Assembly: GCA_001830835.1 (NCBI GenBank)
Contig: MICJ01000030.1
Coordinates: 1 to 34,118 of the forward strand
Origin: Syntrophobacterales bacterium GWC2_56_13
Lineage (GTDB): Bacteria > Desulfobacterota > Syntrophia > Syntrophales > UBA5619
Direction of reading: 5' to 3'
Length of the DNA stretch: 34,118 nt
Part shown: in pieces, positions 26,203 to 34,118 of the stretch
Layout of the letters: every line of letters starts with the position of its first letter
How positions within the stretch are numbered: the stretch's first letter is position 1
Notes under the pieces: generated by a model
Seen by the model: the letters and a program-made list of their open reading frames with translations, nothing else
Database searches by the model: none
What the model was told of the DNA's origin: nothing
Program-made: the position numbers and the translations under genes

Positions 26203-26230
26203 TATAATAGAACTATCGTTCTATTGTCAA
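26203..26230 (-). promoter_or_regulatory. dinB promoter with embedded GAAC-N4-GTTC (LexA/SOS-type) operator
   Basis: Minus strand TTGACA-N17-TTATAC (N18 gives TATACT). The spacer is the 20-bp palindrome AATAGAAC-TATC-GTTCTATT (26206-26225). Confidence 0.75.
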
Positions 26231-26354
26231 GGGTTTTTTCAAAACAGCCGAGCTTGGCATGGTCGGCAACTCATCATTGACAGGGTGGGGGAAAGAGGGT
26301 AATTTACCGCCGGCATAGGATTTCCCGCTCGAATCCGATGGAAAGAGGCGTCCC

Positions 26355-26813
26355 CTGAACGAAAGGTTCATCAAGATTGCGGCCACCGGCTTCGGGAGCG
26401 GGTATGCGCCCCTGGCGCCGGGGACGGCGGGAACGCTAGTCGGCATCCCCCTGTATCTGGTCTTTTCGGCCATGTCCTGGCCGCTCTGGCTGATCACGGT
26501 TGCGGCCTTCACCTGCCTCGCCTGGTATGTCTCCCGGGAGGCCGAAAAGCTGTTCGGGCAGAAGGATGCGCAGTGCATCGTGATCGACGAGATCACGGGT
26601 TTTCAGTGGACCCTCTTTCTGATCGCGCCGACGGCGCTCCGCGTGGCGCTGGGTTTCATCCTTTTCCGCCTCTTCGATATCGTGAAGCCCTTTCCGGCGC
26701 GGCTCTTTCAGGAGCGGCTCCCGGGCGGATACGGAGTGGTGGGGGATGACCTGGCGGCGGCTGTCTACGCCAATCTGGCCCTCCAGCTCCTGGTGCGGTT
26801 CTGGGGGATATGA
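26355..26813 (+). CDS. pgpA: Phosphatidylglycerophosphatase A
   Basis: In-frame extension upstream of the track ATG gives (L/M)NERFIKIAATGFGSGYAPLAPGTAGTLVGIPLYLVFSAMSW..., the conserved PgpA N terminus, followed by DEITGFQWTL, RLFDIVKPFPARLF, GGYGVVGDDLAAA. Confidence 0.85.
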   Translation: MNERFIKIAATGFGSGYAPLAPGTAGTLVGIPLYLVFSAMSWPLWLITVAAFTCLAWYVSREAEKLFGQKDAQCIVIDEITGFQWTLFLIAPTALRVALGFILFRLFDIVKPFPARLFQERLPGGYGVVGDDLAAAVYANLALQLLVRFWGI

Positions 26814-26946
26814 AAAAACGGCGGCGACAGCAGGATGTGCCCGGCGCTTTGATTGAACATTAAATGTCGTGGCCTTAACCCCTGAGCTTGCCGGGAGGTG
26901 GAGCTCCTGCGCTTGGTGACGCTCCGGATGGGCATAGGATTTTATC

Positions 26947-28200
26947 ATGATAATGGGTATATTGACGATCGGAAATGAATTGACGAGCGGCCGGATACAG
27001 GATACGAACTCCTCCCTGATTGCCCGCGCCATGCAGGTGCAGGGCTGGCCTGTTGCGGGGATGATGTCCGTGGGCGATGACGCCGGCGCGATCCGCGCTG
27101 CACTCGACTATCTGCTCATGCGGGCCGAGGCGGTGATCGTGACCGGCGGCCTTGGTCCCACGGCCGACGACATCACAACGGAGGCCGTCGCCCGGGCCTT
27201 CGGCCTGGCTCTGCACACGGATGAAGCCATTCTTGCGCATATCCGGGGAATGTTCGAGAAACGACGCCTCGCCTGGACGGAGAACAACGCCAAGCAGGCT
27301 CTCTTCCCGGAAGGGGCGGAGATCATCGCGAATCCCGCGGGGACAGCGGCCGGCTTTGCCCTGAGACGGGAGGGACGGGTCGTCGCGGTCATTCCGGGCG
27401 TTCCCGCCGAGGCCCGCAGAATGCTGGAGGAAGGGGTGATTCCCCTTCTCAGGGGGGAGTTTCAGGAAGCGGCGCTCCATGTGGAGACGGCCACCTTCAA
27501 GCTCTTCGGGCTCCCCGAGGCGGCGGTGGATGCGGCGATGGCCGGCGCGAATCTCGCGGATCTGGGGGTCGCAATCGGTTTCTACCCGAACTTTCCGGAA
27601 AATCACCTCGTTCTCACGGCGCGGACCGCGTCTGCGGAGGAGGCCGGGGAGAAGCTCCGGGAGGCGGGGGCAAGGGTGGAGGCGAGGCTCGGGAAATACA
27701 TCTTTGCAAGGGGTCAGGAGACGCTCGCAGGGAACATAGCCGGGCTGATGACGGAAAGGCGTCTCACTCTCGCCGTGGCGGAGTCCTGCACGGGCGGCCT
27801 GATAACGGACCGTCTCACGGACATTCCGGGGAGTTCGGTGTTTCTCGAACGGGGGGTCGTGACCTACAGCAATGCGGCCAAAACCGCCCTCCTCGGCGTT
27901 CCGGAACCGGTGATCCGGGAGCACGGCGCGGTGAGCGCCGAGACGGCGCATCTCATGGCGGAGGGGGTCCGGAACATGGCCGCGACCGATCTGGGGCTTG
28001 CCGTGACAGGGATTTCGGGTCCTTCCGGCGGCACGGAGTCGAAGCCGGTGGGGACGGTCTATATAGCCCTCGCCGACGGGGGGACGGTCGCCTGCCGTCA
28101 CCATGCCTTCCGCTGGGAGCGGCGGCGGAACAAGATCGTCGCCTCCCAGGCCGCCCTCATGATGCTCTGGCGGTATCTGAGAGGGGAGGCGAGCTTTTGA
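26947..28200 (+). CDS. cinA: CinA family protein (competence/damage-inducible, NMN amidase-type C-domain)
   Basis: MGILTIGNELTSGRIQDTNSSLIARAMQVQGW...VTGGLGPTADDITTEAVA...LAVAESCTGGLITDRLTDIPGSS...AVTGISGPSGG. Confidence 0.95.
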   Translation: MIMGILTIGNELTSGRIQDTNSSLIARAMQVQGWPVAGMMSVGDDAGAIRAALDYLLMRAEAVIVTGGLGPTADDITTEAVARAFGLALHTDEAILAHIRGMFEKRRLAWTENNAKQALFPEGAEIIANPAGTAAGFALRREGRVVAVIPGVPAEARRMLEEGVIPLLRGEFQEAALHVETATFKLFGLPEAAVDAAMAGANLADLGVAIGFYPNFPENHLVLTARTASAEEAGEKLREAGARVEARLGKYIFARGQETLAGNIAGLMTERRLTLAVAESCTGGLITDRLTDIPGSSVFLERGVVTYSNAAKTALLGVPEPVIREHGAVSAETAHLMAEGVRNMAATDLGLAVTGISGPSGGTESKPVGTVYIALADGGTVACRHHAFRWERRRNKIVASQAALMMLWRYLRGEASF

Positions 28201-28790
28201 CGGATGAAAAGACGATCCGGTCTTTTCTGGCACTGGATACGCCGGAGAAGATCCGGGAGGGAATCGGGGCGGTGCAGAGCCGCCTCAAGAAGATCATCCA
28301 CGGAGATATCCGCTGGGCCAGGCCGGAGGGGATCCATCTGACCCTGAAATTTTTCGGCAACATCTCCGAGGACGACGTGGTGAATATCTCGGCCGTCGTG
28401 GAGAAGATAGCGGCGGGAAGCCTGCCGCTGGTCCTCACGATCGGCGGGACGGGCGCCTTCCCCGATCCGCACCGGCCACGGGTCGTCTATCTGGGGATGA
28501 ACGGCGATGTGGAGAGGCTCATCGCTTTTCAGAAAGAGCTGGAGCGGGCGCTCGAGACGATCGGCTTTCCCCGGGAGGAGCGGCCTTTCCTGCCGCATCT
28601 GACCCTGGGACGGATCAAGTCCCCCGGGGGGCTGATCGGTCTGGCGGGGGTTGTGGAAAAAGGGGAATCTTATACGGCGGGAGAGTTTTCCGCTTCCGGC
28701 CTTGGCCTGTTTAAAAGCGATCTGACGCCCCGGGGCGCCGTCTACACAAGGCTCGCGTGGTATCCCTTTGCGGGGCAGGGCAGCGCATGA
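28197..28790 (+). CDS. thpR: RNA 2',3'-cyclic phosphodiesterase (LigT/2H family)
   Basis: [24 protein letters not shown]...[17 protein letters not shown] (HLTLKF) ... [13 protein letters not shown] (second HxT). TTG start overlapping the cinA stop. Confidence 0.92.
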   Translation: MTDEKTIRSFLALDTPEKIREGIGAVQSRLKKIIHGDIRWARPEGIHLTLKFFGNISEDDVVNISAVVEKIAAGSLPLVLTIGGTGAFPDPHRPRVVYLGMNGDVERLIAFQKELERALETIGFPREERPFLPHLTLGRIKSPGGLIGLAGVVEKGESYTAGEFSASGLGLFKSDLTPRGAVYTRLAWYPFAGQGSA

Positions 28791-28852
28791 GACCGGCGGA
28801 GGGGAGAGGATCGACACGGACGAAACCACGGACGATGGTAAGGGAGGTGCAT

Positions 28853-29878
28853 ATGGGAACGGATGCGGACAGAGAAAAGGCGGTCGAATTGGCGATTACC
28901 CAGATCGAGAAGCAGTTTGGAAAAGGGGCTATCATGCGGCTGGGCGGCGGGGAGATGATCTCCGACATCCCGGCCATCTCGACGGGATCGATCAGCCTCG
29001 ATATGGCGCTCGGGACCGGCGGGGTTCCCCGGGGGAGGGTCGTCGAGATCTTCGGACCGGAATCGGGCGGGAAGACCACCCTTGCCCTCCATATCGTGGC
29101 CGAGGCTCAGAAGCAGAACGGGCTGGCGGCCTTCATCGATGCGGAGCACGCCCTCGACGTCACTTACGCGCGGAAAATCGGTGTCAACACGGATGACCTC
29201 CTCATCTCCCAGCCCGACACGGGGGAGCAGGCGCTCGAGATCGCCGAGACCCTCGTCCGGAGCGGGGCGCTGGACGTCCTCGTCGTCGATTCTGTGGCCG
29301 CCCTCGTTCCCAAGGCCGAGCTCGAGGGGGAGATGGGAGACGCCCAGATGGGGCTCCAGGCGCGCCTCATGTCTCAGGCCCTCCGGAAACTGACGGGGAG
29401 CATCAGCAAATCGAAGACGACTGTGATCTTCATCAATCAGCTCCGGATGAAGATCGGCGTTTTCTTCGGCAATCCCGAGACGACCACGGGCGGGAACGCC
29501 CTGAAGTTCTACTCGACGATGCGCTTGGATATCCGGAAGGTCAGCGCGCTCAAGCTGGGACAGGATGTAATCGGTTTCAGGACCCGGGTGAAGGTCGTCA
29601 AGAACAAGGTGGCGCCCCCTTTCCGGGAGACGGAATTCGACATCATCTTCGGCGAGGGTATCTCGAAGGAGGGCGATGTCCTGGATCTCGCGGCCGATCA
29701 TGGCATCATAGAGAAGAGCGGCGCCTGGTACTCCTACAAGGGGGAGCGCCTCGGCCAGGGGCGGGACAACACCCGGACCTTCCTCAAGGAAAACGGGGAT
29801 GTCATGGCGCAGGTCGAGGCGGAGGTCCGCGAGAAGCTCGGGATAAAGCCGAAGGCGGCAAAGGAAGAGCAGAAGTAG
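28853..29878 (+). CDS. recA: Recombinase RecA
   Basis: [13 protein letters not shown]...[36 protein letters not shown]...[38 protein letters not shown] at 28853 with GGGAGG RBS. Confidence 0.98.
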   Translation: MGTDADREKAVELAITQIEKQFGKGAIMRLGGGEMISDIPAISTGSISLDMALGTGGVPRGRVVEIFGPESGGKTTLALHIVAEAQKQNGLAAFIDAEHALDVTYARKIGVNTDDLLISQPDTGEQALEIAETLVRSGALDVLVVDSVAALVPKAELEGEMGDAQMGLQARLMSQALRKLTGSISKSKTTVIFINQLRMKIGVFFGNPETTTGGNALKFYSTMRLDIRKVSALKLGQDVIGFRTRVKVVKNKVAPPFRETEFDIIFGEGISKEGDVLDLAADHGIIEKSGAWYSYKGERLGQGRDNTRTFLKENGDVMAQVEAEVREKLGIKPKAAKEEQK

Positions 29879-30379
29879 ATGGCGGAAGACCTTCTCCTTG
29901 CAAAGGCCGAAAAGAAGGCCTATCGGCTCCTTGCCCTCCGTGCGCACAGCGAGAAGGAATTGCGTGTAAAACTCAGGCAGGGCGGTTTTGCAGAGTCGGT
30001 GATCGCCCGGGTCGTCGAGAGGTGCCGGGGACTCGGCTATCTGAACGACGGGAATTATGCCCGGCAGCGGGTGCGGGTGCTCGCCGTCAACCGCCTTGCG
30101 GGAAATCGCCGGATCGCCTTCGACCTGCAGGAGCGCGGGATACCCGAAGAGCTCTCCCGGGAGGCGATCGGGGAGATCCGCGGGGAGATCAGCGAGGAGG
30201 AGGCGATCGGCCGGCTGATCAGGAAAAAGGTAAAGGGAATGGCGGTCGCCGCGATGGACGACCGCCAAAAGACAAGATTGGCAAGGAGTCTGACGGGGAA
30301 GGGGTTTCCCGCGGGCCTCATTTTTAAGAAATTGAAAGGATCGGAAGGGGAAGAGGTTCATGACGATGACGGGGAGTGA
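29879..30379 (+). CDS. recX: Regulatory protein RecX
   Basis: AYRLLALRAHSEKELRVKLRQGGFAESVIARVVERCRGLGYLNDGNYARQRV. Abuts recA. Confidence 0.94.
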   Translation: MAEDLLLAKAEKKAYRLLALRAHSEKELRVKLRQGGFAESVIARVVERCRGLGYLNDGNYARQRVRVLAVNRLAGNRRIAFDLQERGIPEELSREAIGEIRGEISEEEAIGRLIRKKVKGMAVAAMDDRQKTRLARSLTGKGFPAGLIFKKLKGSEGEEVHDDDGE

Positions 30380-32999
30380 GATCAGGGAGAATTTCTTGAG
30401 GTTTTTCGCGGGAAAGGGTCATGTGCGGGTGGAAAGTTCCTCCCTGGTCCCAAAGGACGACCCGACACTCCTTTTTACCAATGCCGGGATGGTGCAGTTC
30501 AAAAACAGTTTCCTGGGACTGGAAGACCGGGGATACCACCGGGCGGCGACCTCGCAGAAGTGCCTTCGGGCGGGCGGGAAGCACAACGATCTGGAGAACG
30601 TGGGGGTCACGGCGCGCCACCATACGTTCTTCGAAATGCTGGGAAACTTCTCCTTCGGGGATTACTTCAAGAAGGAGACGATCGCCTGGGCGTGGGAATA
30701 CCTCACCGGCGTTATGGGCCTGCCGAAGGAAAAGTTCTGGATCACGATCTATCAGGACGACGACGAGGCCTTCCGGATCTGGCACGACGGGATGGGGATC
30801 CCCGCGGAGAGGATCGTCCGCATGGGGGAGAAGAGCAACTTCTGGATGATGGGGGAGACCGGTCCCTGCGGTCCCTGCTCCGAGATCCTCTACGACCAGG
30901 GGGAGGGAACCGGCTGTGGGAAACCTGCCTGCAGCGTGGAGTGCGAATGCGACCGCCACCTCGAAATCTGGAACCTCGTCTTCACCCAGTTCGACCGGGA
31001 CGCCTCCGGGAAGCTGACCCCCCTGCCGAAACCGAACATCGATACGGGAATGGGGCTGGAGCGCCTAACTGCCGTTATTCAGGGGGTGACGAGCAACTAC
31101 GACTCCGACCTCTTCACCGGCATCATCCGCTTCATCGAGAAGATCAGCAGCCGGACCTACAAACAAGACGAGGAGGATGACATCTCCATCCGTGTCATCG
31201 CCGATCACAGCCGGGCGGTGACCTTTCTCATCGGCGACGGCGTTCTCCCCGGCAACGAGGGACGCGGCTATGTCCTCCGGAGAATCCTCCGCCGGGCGGC
31301 GCGCCACGGGAAGCTGCTCGGCCTGAACCGGCCCTTTCTCCACGAGGTGGCCGCGGTCGTCATCGACCAGATGAAGGGCGCCTACCCGGATCTCGTCGAG
31401 AGGGCTTCCTTTATCCGGAAGGTTGTGGAGAGCGAGGAGGAGCGTTTCATCGAGACCCTCGACGCCGGGCTTAAGATCCTCCAGGAGGAAGTGGCGGCCC
31501 TGAAGGAGGCGGGCCGGCATATCATCCCCGGCGATATCGTCTTCAAGCTCTACGATACCTTTGGTTTCCCCACCGACCTGACGGCCGACATCGTCCGGAA
31601 GGACAGCCTTTCCCTCGACATGGATGGCTTTGAGAAGGCGATGTCCGCCCAGCGGGAGAAAGCGAGGGAATCCTGGAAGGGGAGCGGTCAGGAGGCCGTC
31701 TCCGAGGTCTATCACCGCCTCTCCATCGAGGGGATCGCCACGGAGTTTGTCGGATACGAGGGGGTAAAAGAGGGGACCTCAAAGGTGACGGTCCTCCTGA
31801 CAAAGGGGCGGGCCGTGGAGGAGATTGGCGAAGGCGACGAGGCCGAGATCATCGTCGAGCGGACCTCCTTCTACGGGGAGACCGGGGGCCAGGTCGGCGA
31901 TACCGGCGTGATCGCAGGCGATGAAGGCGCCCTCTTCGAGGTGGCGGATACTAGGCGGCCCCTGGAGAATCTCATCACGCATATAGGCAAACTCAAAAGC
32001 GGGAGACTCCGGAAGGGAGACCTGGTCAGCCTGGCAGTGGACGATGAAACCCGGCGGGCGACGGAGGCCAACCACTCGGGCACTCACATCCTCCAGGCCG
32101 CCCTGAAGGCGGTCCTCGGAGAGCATGTCAAGCAGTCCGGCTCCCTGGTGAACGCCGAGCGTCTCCGTTTCGATTTCACCCATTTTTCAAAGATCGAAGA
32201 GGAGGAGCTGGCGCGGGTTGAAAGCGAGGCCAATCGGATGATCCGGGCGAACGTCTCCGTTTCGACCGTCGTGCTCCCCCTAGCGGAGGCGGTAAAGACG
32301 GGGGCGACGGCGGTCTTCGACGAAAAGTACGGGGAGACGGTCCGCGTCGTCGGGATGGGCGAGTTCAGCAGGGAGCTCTGCGGAGGAACGCATGTGCAAA
32401 GGACGGGTGCGATCGGCTTTTTAAAGATCGTCCATGAGTCGTCCGTGGCCGCCGGCGTCCGCCGGATCGAGGCGCTGACGGGGAGGGGGGCCGTCGCCCA
32501 TGTCCGGCGGCTGGAGGACGAGCTCCGCAATGCCGCCTCGCTGCTGAAGGCCGGTCTCTTAGAAACGGCAGAAAGGACGGGAAAGGTTCTCCGTTGCCAG
32601 CACGAGTTGGAGAGGGAGATCGATGCCCTCAAGGGAAAGCTGGCGGCTCGGGATTCCTCCGATCTGATGAGCCGCGTCCGGCAGATCAACGGGATCAATG
32701 TCCTGGCGACCGTGGTGGAGGCCTCCGATGTGAAAACCCTCCGCGATTTCGGCGACAAGCTCCGGGACCGCCTCCGTTCCGGCGTCATCCTCCTGGGGAG
32801 CCGGGCGGACGGCAAGGCGATGCTCCTGTGTCTGGTCACGAAGGACCTCACGGATCGGTATCACGCAGGTAAGATCATCCAGTCGATCGCCCCTCTCGTC
32901 GGGGGGAGCGGCGGCGGTAGGCCCGACATGGCTCAGGCCGGCGGTCAGAGGCCGGAGCATCTGGAGGAGGCCATCGAGAGGCTCCGGGATCTCCTCTAA
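30360..32999 (+). CDS. alaS: Alanyl-tRNA synthetase
   Basis: GSEIRENFLRFFAGKGHVRVESSSLVPKDDPTLLFTNAGMVQFKNSFLG...HNDLENVGVTARHHTFFEMLGNFSFGDYFK...ELCGGTHVQRTGAIG. Confidence 0.98.
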   Translation: MTMTGSEIRENFLRFFAGKGHVRVESSSLVPKDDPTLLFTNAGMVQFKNSFLGLEDRGYHRAATSQKCLRAGGKHNDLENVGVTARHHTFFEMLGNFSFGDYFKKETIAWAWEYLTGVMGLPKEKFWITIYQDDDEAFRIWHDGMGIPAERIVRMGEKSNFWMMGETGPCGPCSEILYDQGEGTGCGKPACSVECECDRHLEIWNLVFTQFDRDASGKLTPLPKPNIDTGMGLERLTAVIQGVTSNYDSDLFTGIIRFIEKISSRTYKQDEEDDISIRVIADHSRAVTFLIGDGVLPGNEGRGYVLRRILRRAARHGKLLGLNRPFLHEVAAVVIDQMKGAYPDLVERASFIRKVVESEEERFIETLDAGLKILQEEVAALKEAGRHIIPGDIVFKLYDTFGFPTDLTADIVRKDSLSLDMDGFEKAMSAQREKARESWKGSGQEAVSEVYHRLSIEGIATEFVGYEGVKEGTSKVTVLLTKGRAVEEIGEGDEAEIIVERTSFYGETGGQVGDTGVIAGDEGALFEVADTRRPLENLITHIGKLKSGRLRKGDLVSLAVDDETRRATEANHSGTHILQAALKAVLGEHVKQSGSLVNAERLRFDFTHFSKIEEEELARVESEANRMIRANVSVSTVVLPLAEAVKTGATAVFDEKYGETVRVVGMGEFSRELCGGTHVQRTGAIGFLKIVHESSVAAGVRRIEALTGRGAVAHVRRLEDELRNAASLLKAGLLETAERTGKVLRCQHELEREIDALKGKLAARDSSDLMSRVRQINGINVLATVVEASDVKTLRDFGDKLRDRLRSGVILLGSRADGKAMLLCLVTKDLTDRYHAGKIIQSIAPLVGGSGGGRPDMAQAGGQRPEHLEEAIERLRDLL

Positions 33000-33000
33000 C

Positions 33001-33143
33001 CAGGCTGTTGAAAAACGCTCATCTGCTGCGTTGCGCTGCATTTTTCGTCACTGCGGCGTACGGAAAAGTACGCCTCATAATGGGGACGGATTTCAAATCC
33101 GTCCCCGCGCGCGCCTTGCACCTGAGCATTTTTGAACAGCCTG
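33001..33143. repeat. MITE-like/REP-like palindromic element after alaS
   Basis: Terminal inverted repeats CAGGCTGTTGAAAAACGCTCA (33001-33021) and TGAGCATTTTTGAACAGCCTG (33123-33143). Internal hairpins GGCGTAC-GGAAAA-GTACGCC (33055-33074) and GGGGACGGATTT-C-AAATCCGTCCCC (33082-33106). Confidence 0.8.
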
Positions 33144-33171
33144 CCCTTACGGGGTGTTTTTCAGCAGCCGG

Positions 33172-33666
33172 TTAGCGACAGATTTTTGCGAGGATGCCCC
33201 GTGCAAATTCCTTCCCGTCGGCAAGGTCGGCATCGTTGGGATGGTCACAGGCTCCCTGCGCCTCTTCGGCCCAAGCCCGGTGTTCCACCATATTCATCAA
33301 TCTGTCGATGACCTTGGGATTGACCTGCCCCCGCACCCCGAAGGTACCCAGTACCTTCGCCCGGGAGGAGAGGCCGATCGCGTGTTCCAGCGCCTGCTTG
33401 GGCAGATGACCGCCTCTGAGCGAACCATGGGTGCAGAAGAGGGCGATTTTCTGTCCGTCGGGCAGGCTCTTGAAGAAGGGAAGGAGCTTGGCGGGAACGC
33501 TGTGAGCCTGGACGGGAAAACCCACGAAGATGATGTCGTATCCCTCTACGCTCTTGAGTTCCTCGATGGGGAGGAGTTTTTTCTCGACGTGAATCGCTTT
33601 ATAGATGGCGCGAGCGAGCTTCTCGGTGTTGCCGGTCTGAGAGTAGTAGGTGACCAAAGCCTTCAT
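33172..33666 (-). CDS. Flavodoxin family protein
   Basis: MKALVTYYSQTGNTEKLARAIYKAI (FMN phosphate loop), YDIIFVGFPVQAHSVPAKLLPFFKSL, IALFCTHGS. Confidence 0.9.
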   Translation of the reverse strand: MKALVTYYSQTGNTEKLARAIYKAIHVEKKLLPIEELKSVEGYDIIFVGFPVQAHSVPAKLLPFFKSLPDGQKIALFCTHGSLRGGHLPKQALEHAIGLSSRAKVLGTFGVRGQVNPKVIDRLMNMVEHRAWAEEAQGACDHPNDADLADGKEFARGILAKICR

Positions 33667-34003
33667 AGCGTCCTGCCTCCTCGGAGAGATTCGACGAAAC
33701 CCTTACCGGATTTCCAGGGGATTTGCAAGGGACAAACACCCTGAGGTCTCTGACACCTACGTCGCTCAGTTATCCTTTTCCTCAATTTCCAGCTTTTCGT
33801 AGGTTTCAAGATCGGGTGTGTCGATCCTCACGGTTCCATTTTCTTCCATATGGAGGAAGGTCCGGGCCGAAAGGATTGAATACCAGACGCCGATCGCTTG
33901 CCCCTTTTCATTGCATTGTCATCCTGTCACTCCTTTTTTTCAGGGGAGACACCGGAGGGAATGCCACGCCTCTCTCCTTAAGCCCATGGAAATACGAATT
34001 CCC

Positions 34004-34032
34004 TTGACATCTATAAAGAGAACAAAGATAAT
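34004..34032 (+). promoter_or_regulatory. Sigma70-like promoter
   Basis: TTGACA (34004-34009), exactly 17 bp, GATAAT (34027-34032), upstream of the ORF starting at 34084. Confidence 0.6.
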
Positions 34033-34083
34033 TCTTCCGCGATTATGAAAACCGGGTAGCGATTTGACTGCCGGAGGTACACC

Positions 34084-34118
34084 ATGGATCTTTTTACGTC
34101 CGAGTTTTTTACATCCAC
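34084..34118 (+). CDS. Start of a CDS truncated by the window edge
   Basis: gccGGAGGtacaccATGGATCTTTTTACGTCCGAG (MDLFTSEFFTS...). RBS with good spacing and a promoter upstream. Product unknown. Confidence 0.45.
   Translation, partial: MDLFTSEFFTS

Noticed and set aside
26875-28233. 452-aa minus-strand ORF opposite cinA
   Set aside because: Antisense to a clear CinA; low-complexity Arg/Pro-rich translation typical of a shadow frame.
28742-30361. 539-aa minus-strand ORF opposite recA/recX
   Set aside because: Antisense to clear RecA and RecX; no recognisable domain.
33769-33920. Minus-strand open frame ...GVWYSILSARTFLHMEENGTVRIDTPDLETYEKLEIEEKDN*
   Set aside because: Protein-like but very short, with an in-frame stop just upstream; a possible gene remnant only.
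1-34118. CRISPR arrays, tRNA and rRNA genes
   Set aside because: No regularly spaced repeats, tRNA-like cloverleaf or rRNA sequence was recognised by eye; tRNAscan-SE/Infernal would be needed to be certain.

Overview
The window looks like a Deltaproteobacteria/Desulfobacterota-type chromosome segment; this assignment is by gene style only. The left half (about 1-16.6 kb) is an accessory/defence region. It holds an IS transposase tail abutting an orphan N6/N4 DNA methyltransferase, and a compact minus-strand three-gene operon (102-aa small protein, TIR-domain protein, CHAT/caspase-like protease). It also holds an IS200-type TnpA inserted at the 3' end of a ParB-like gene, several decayed nuclease or R-M relics (HNH, DUF1016/YhcG, HsdM tail), an HD-GYP protein, a Gly/Ala-rich secreted micro-protein, and three toxin-antitoxin loci (AbiE, VapBC, ParE-type) around rmuC. 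The right half is mostly core: mutY, hypA/hypB split by a strong inverted repeat, two tandem multiheme cytochrome / FeS / NrfD membrane modules with near-identical promoter architecture, dinB with an embedded GAAC-N4-GTTC SOS box, pgpA with an apparent non-ATG start, and cinA-thpR-recA-recX-alaS, followed by a MITE-like element and a flavodoxin. The best candidate for an under-described system is the small protein-TIR-CHAT operon at 2.8-4.9 kb. All family assignments are from motif recognition in the supplied translations; no database search was run.
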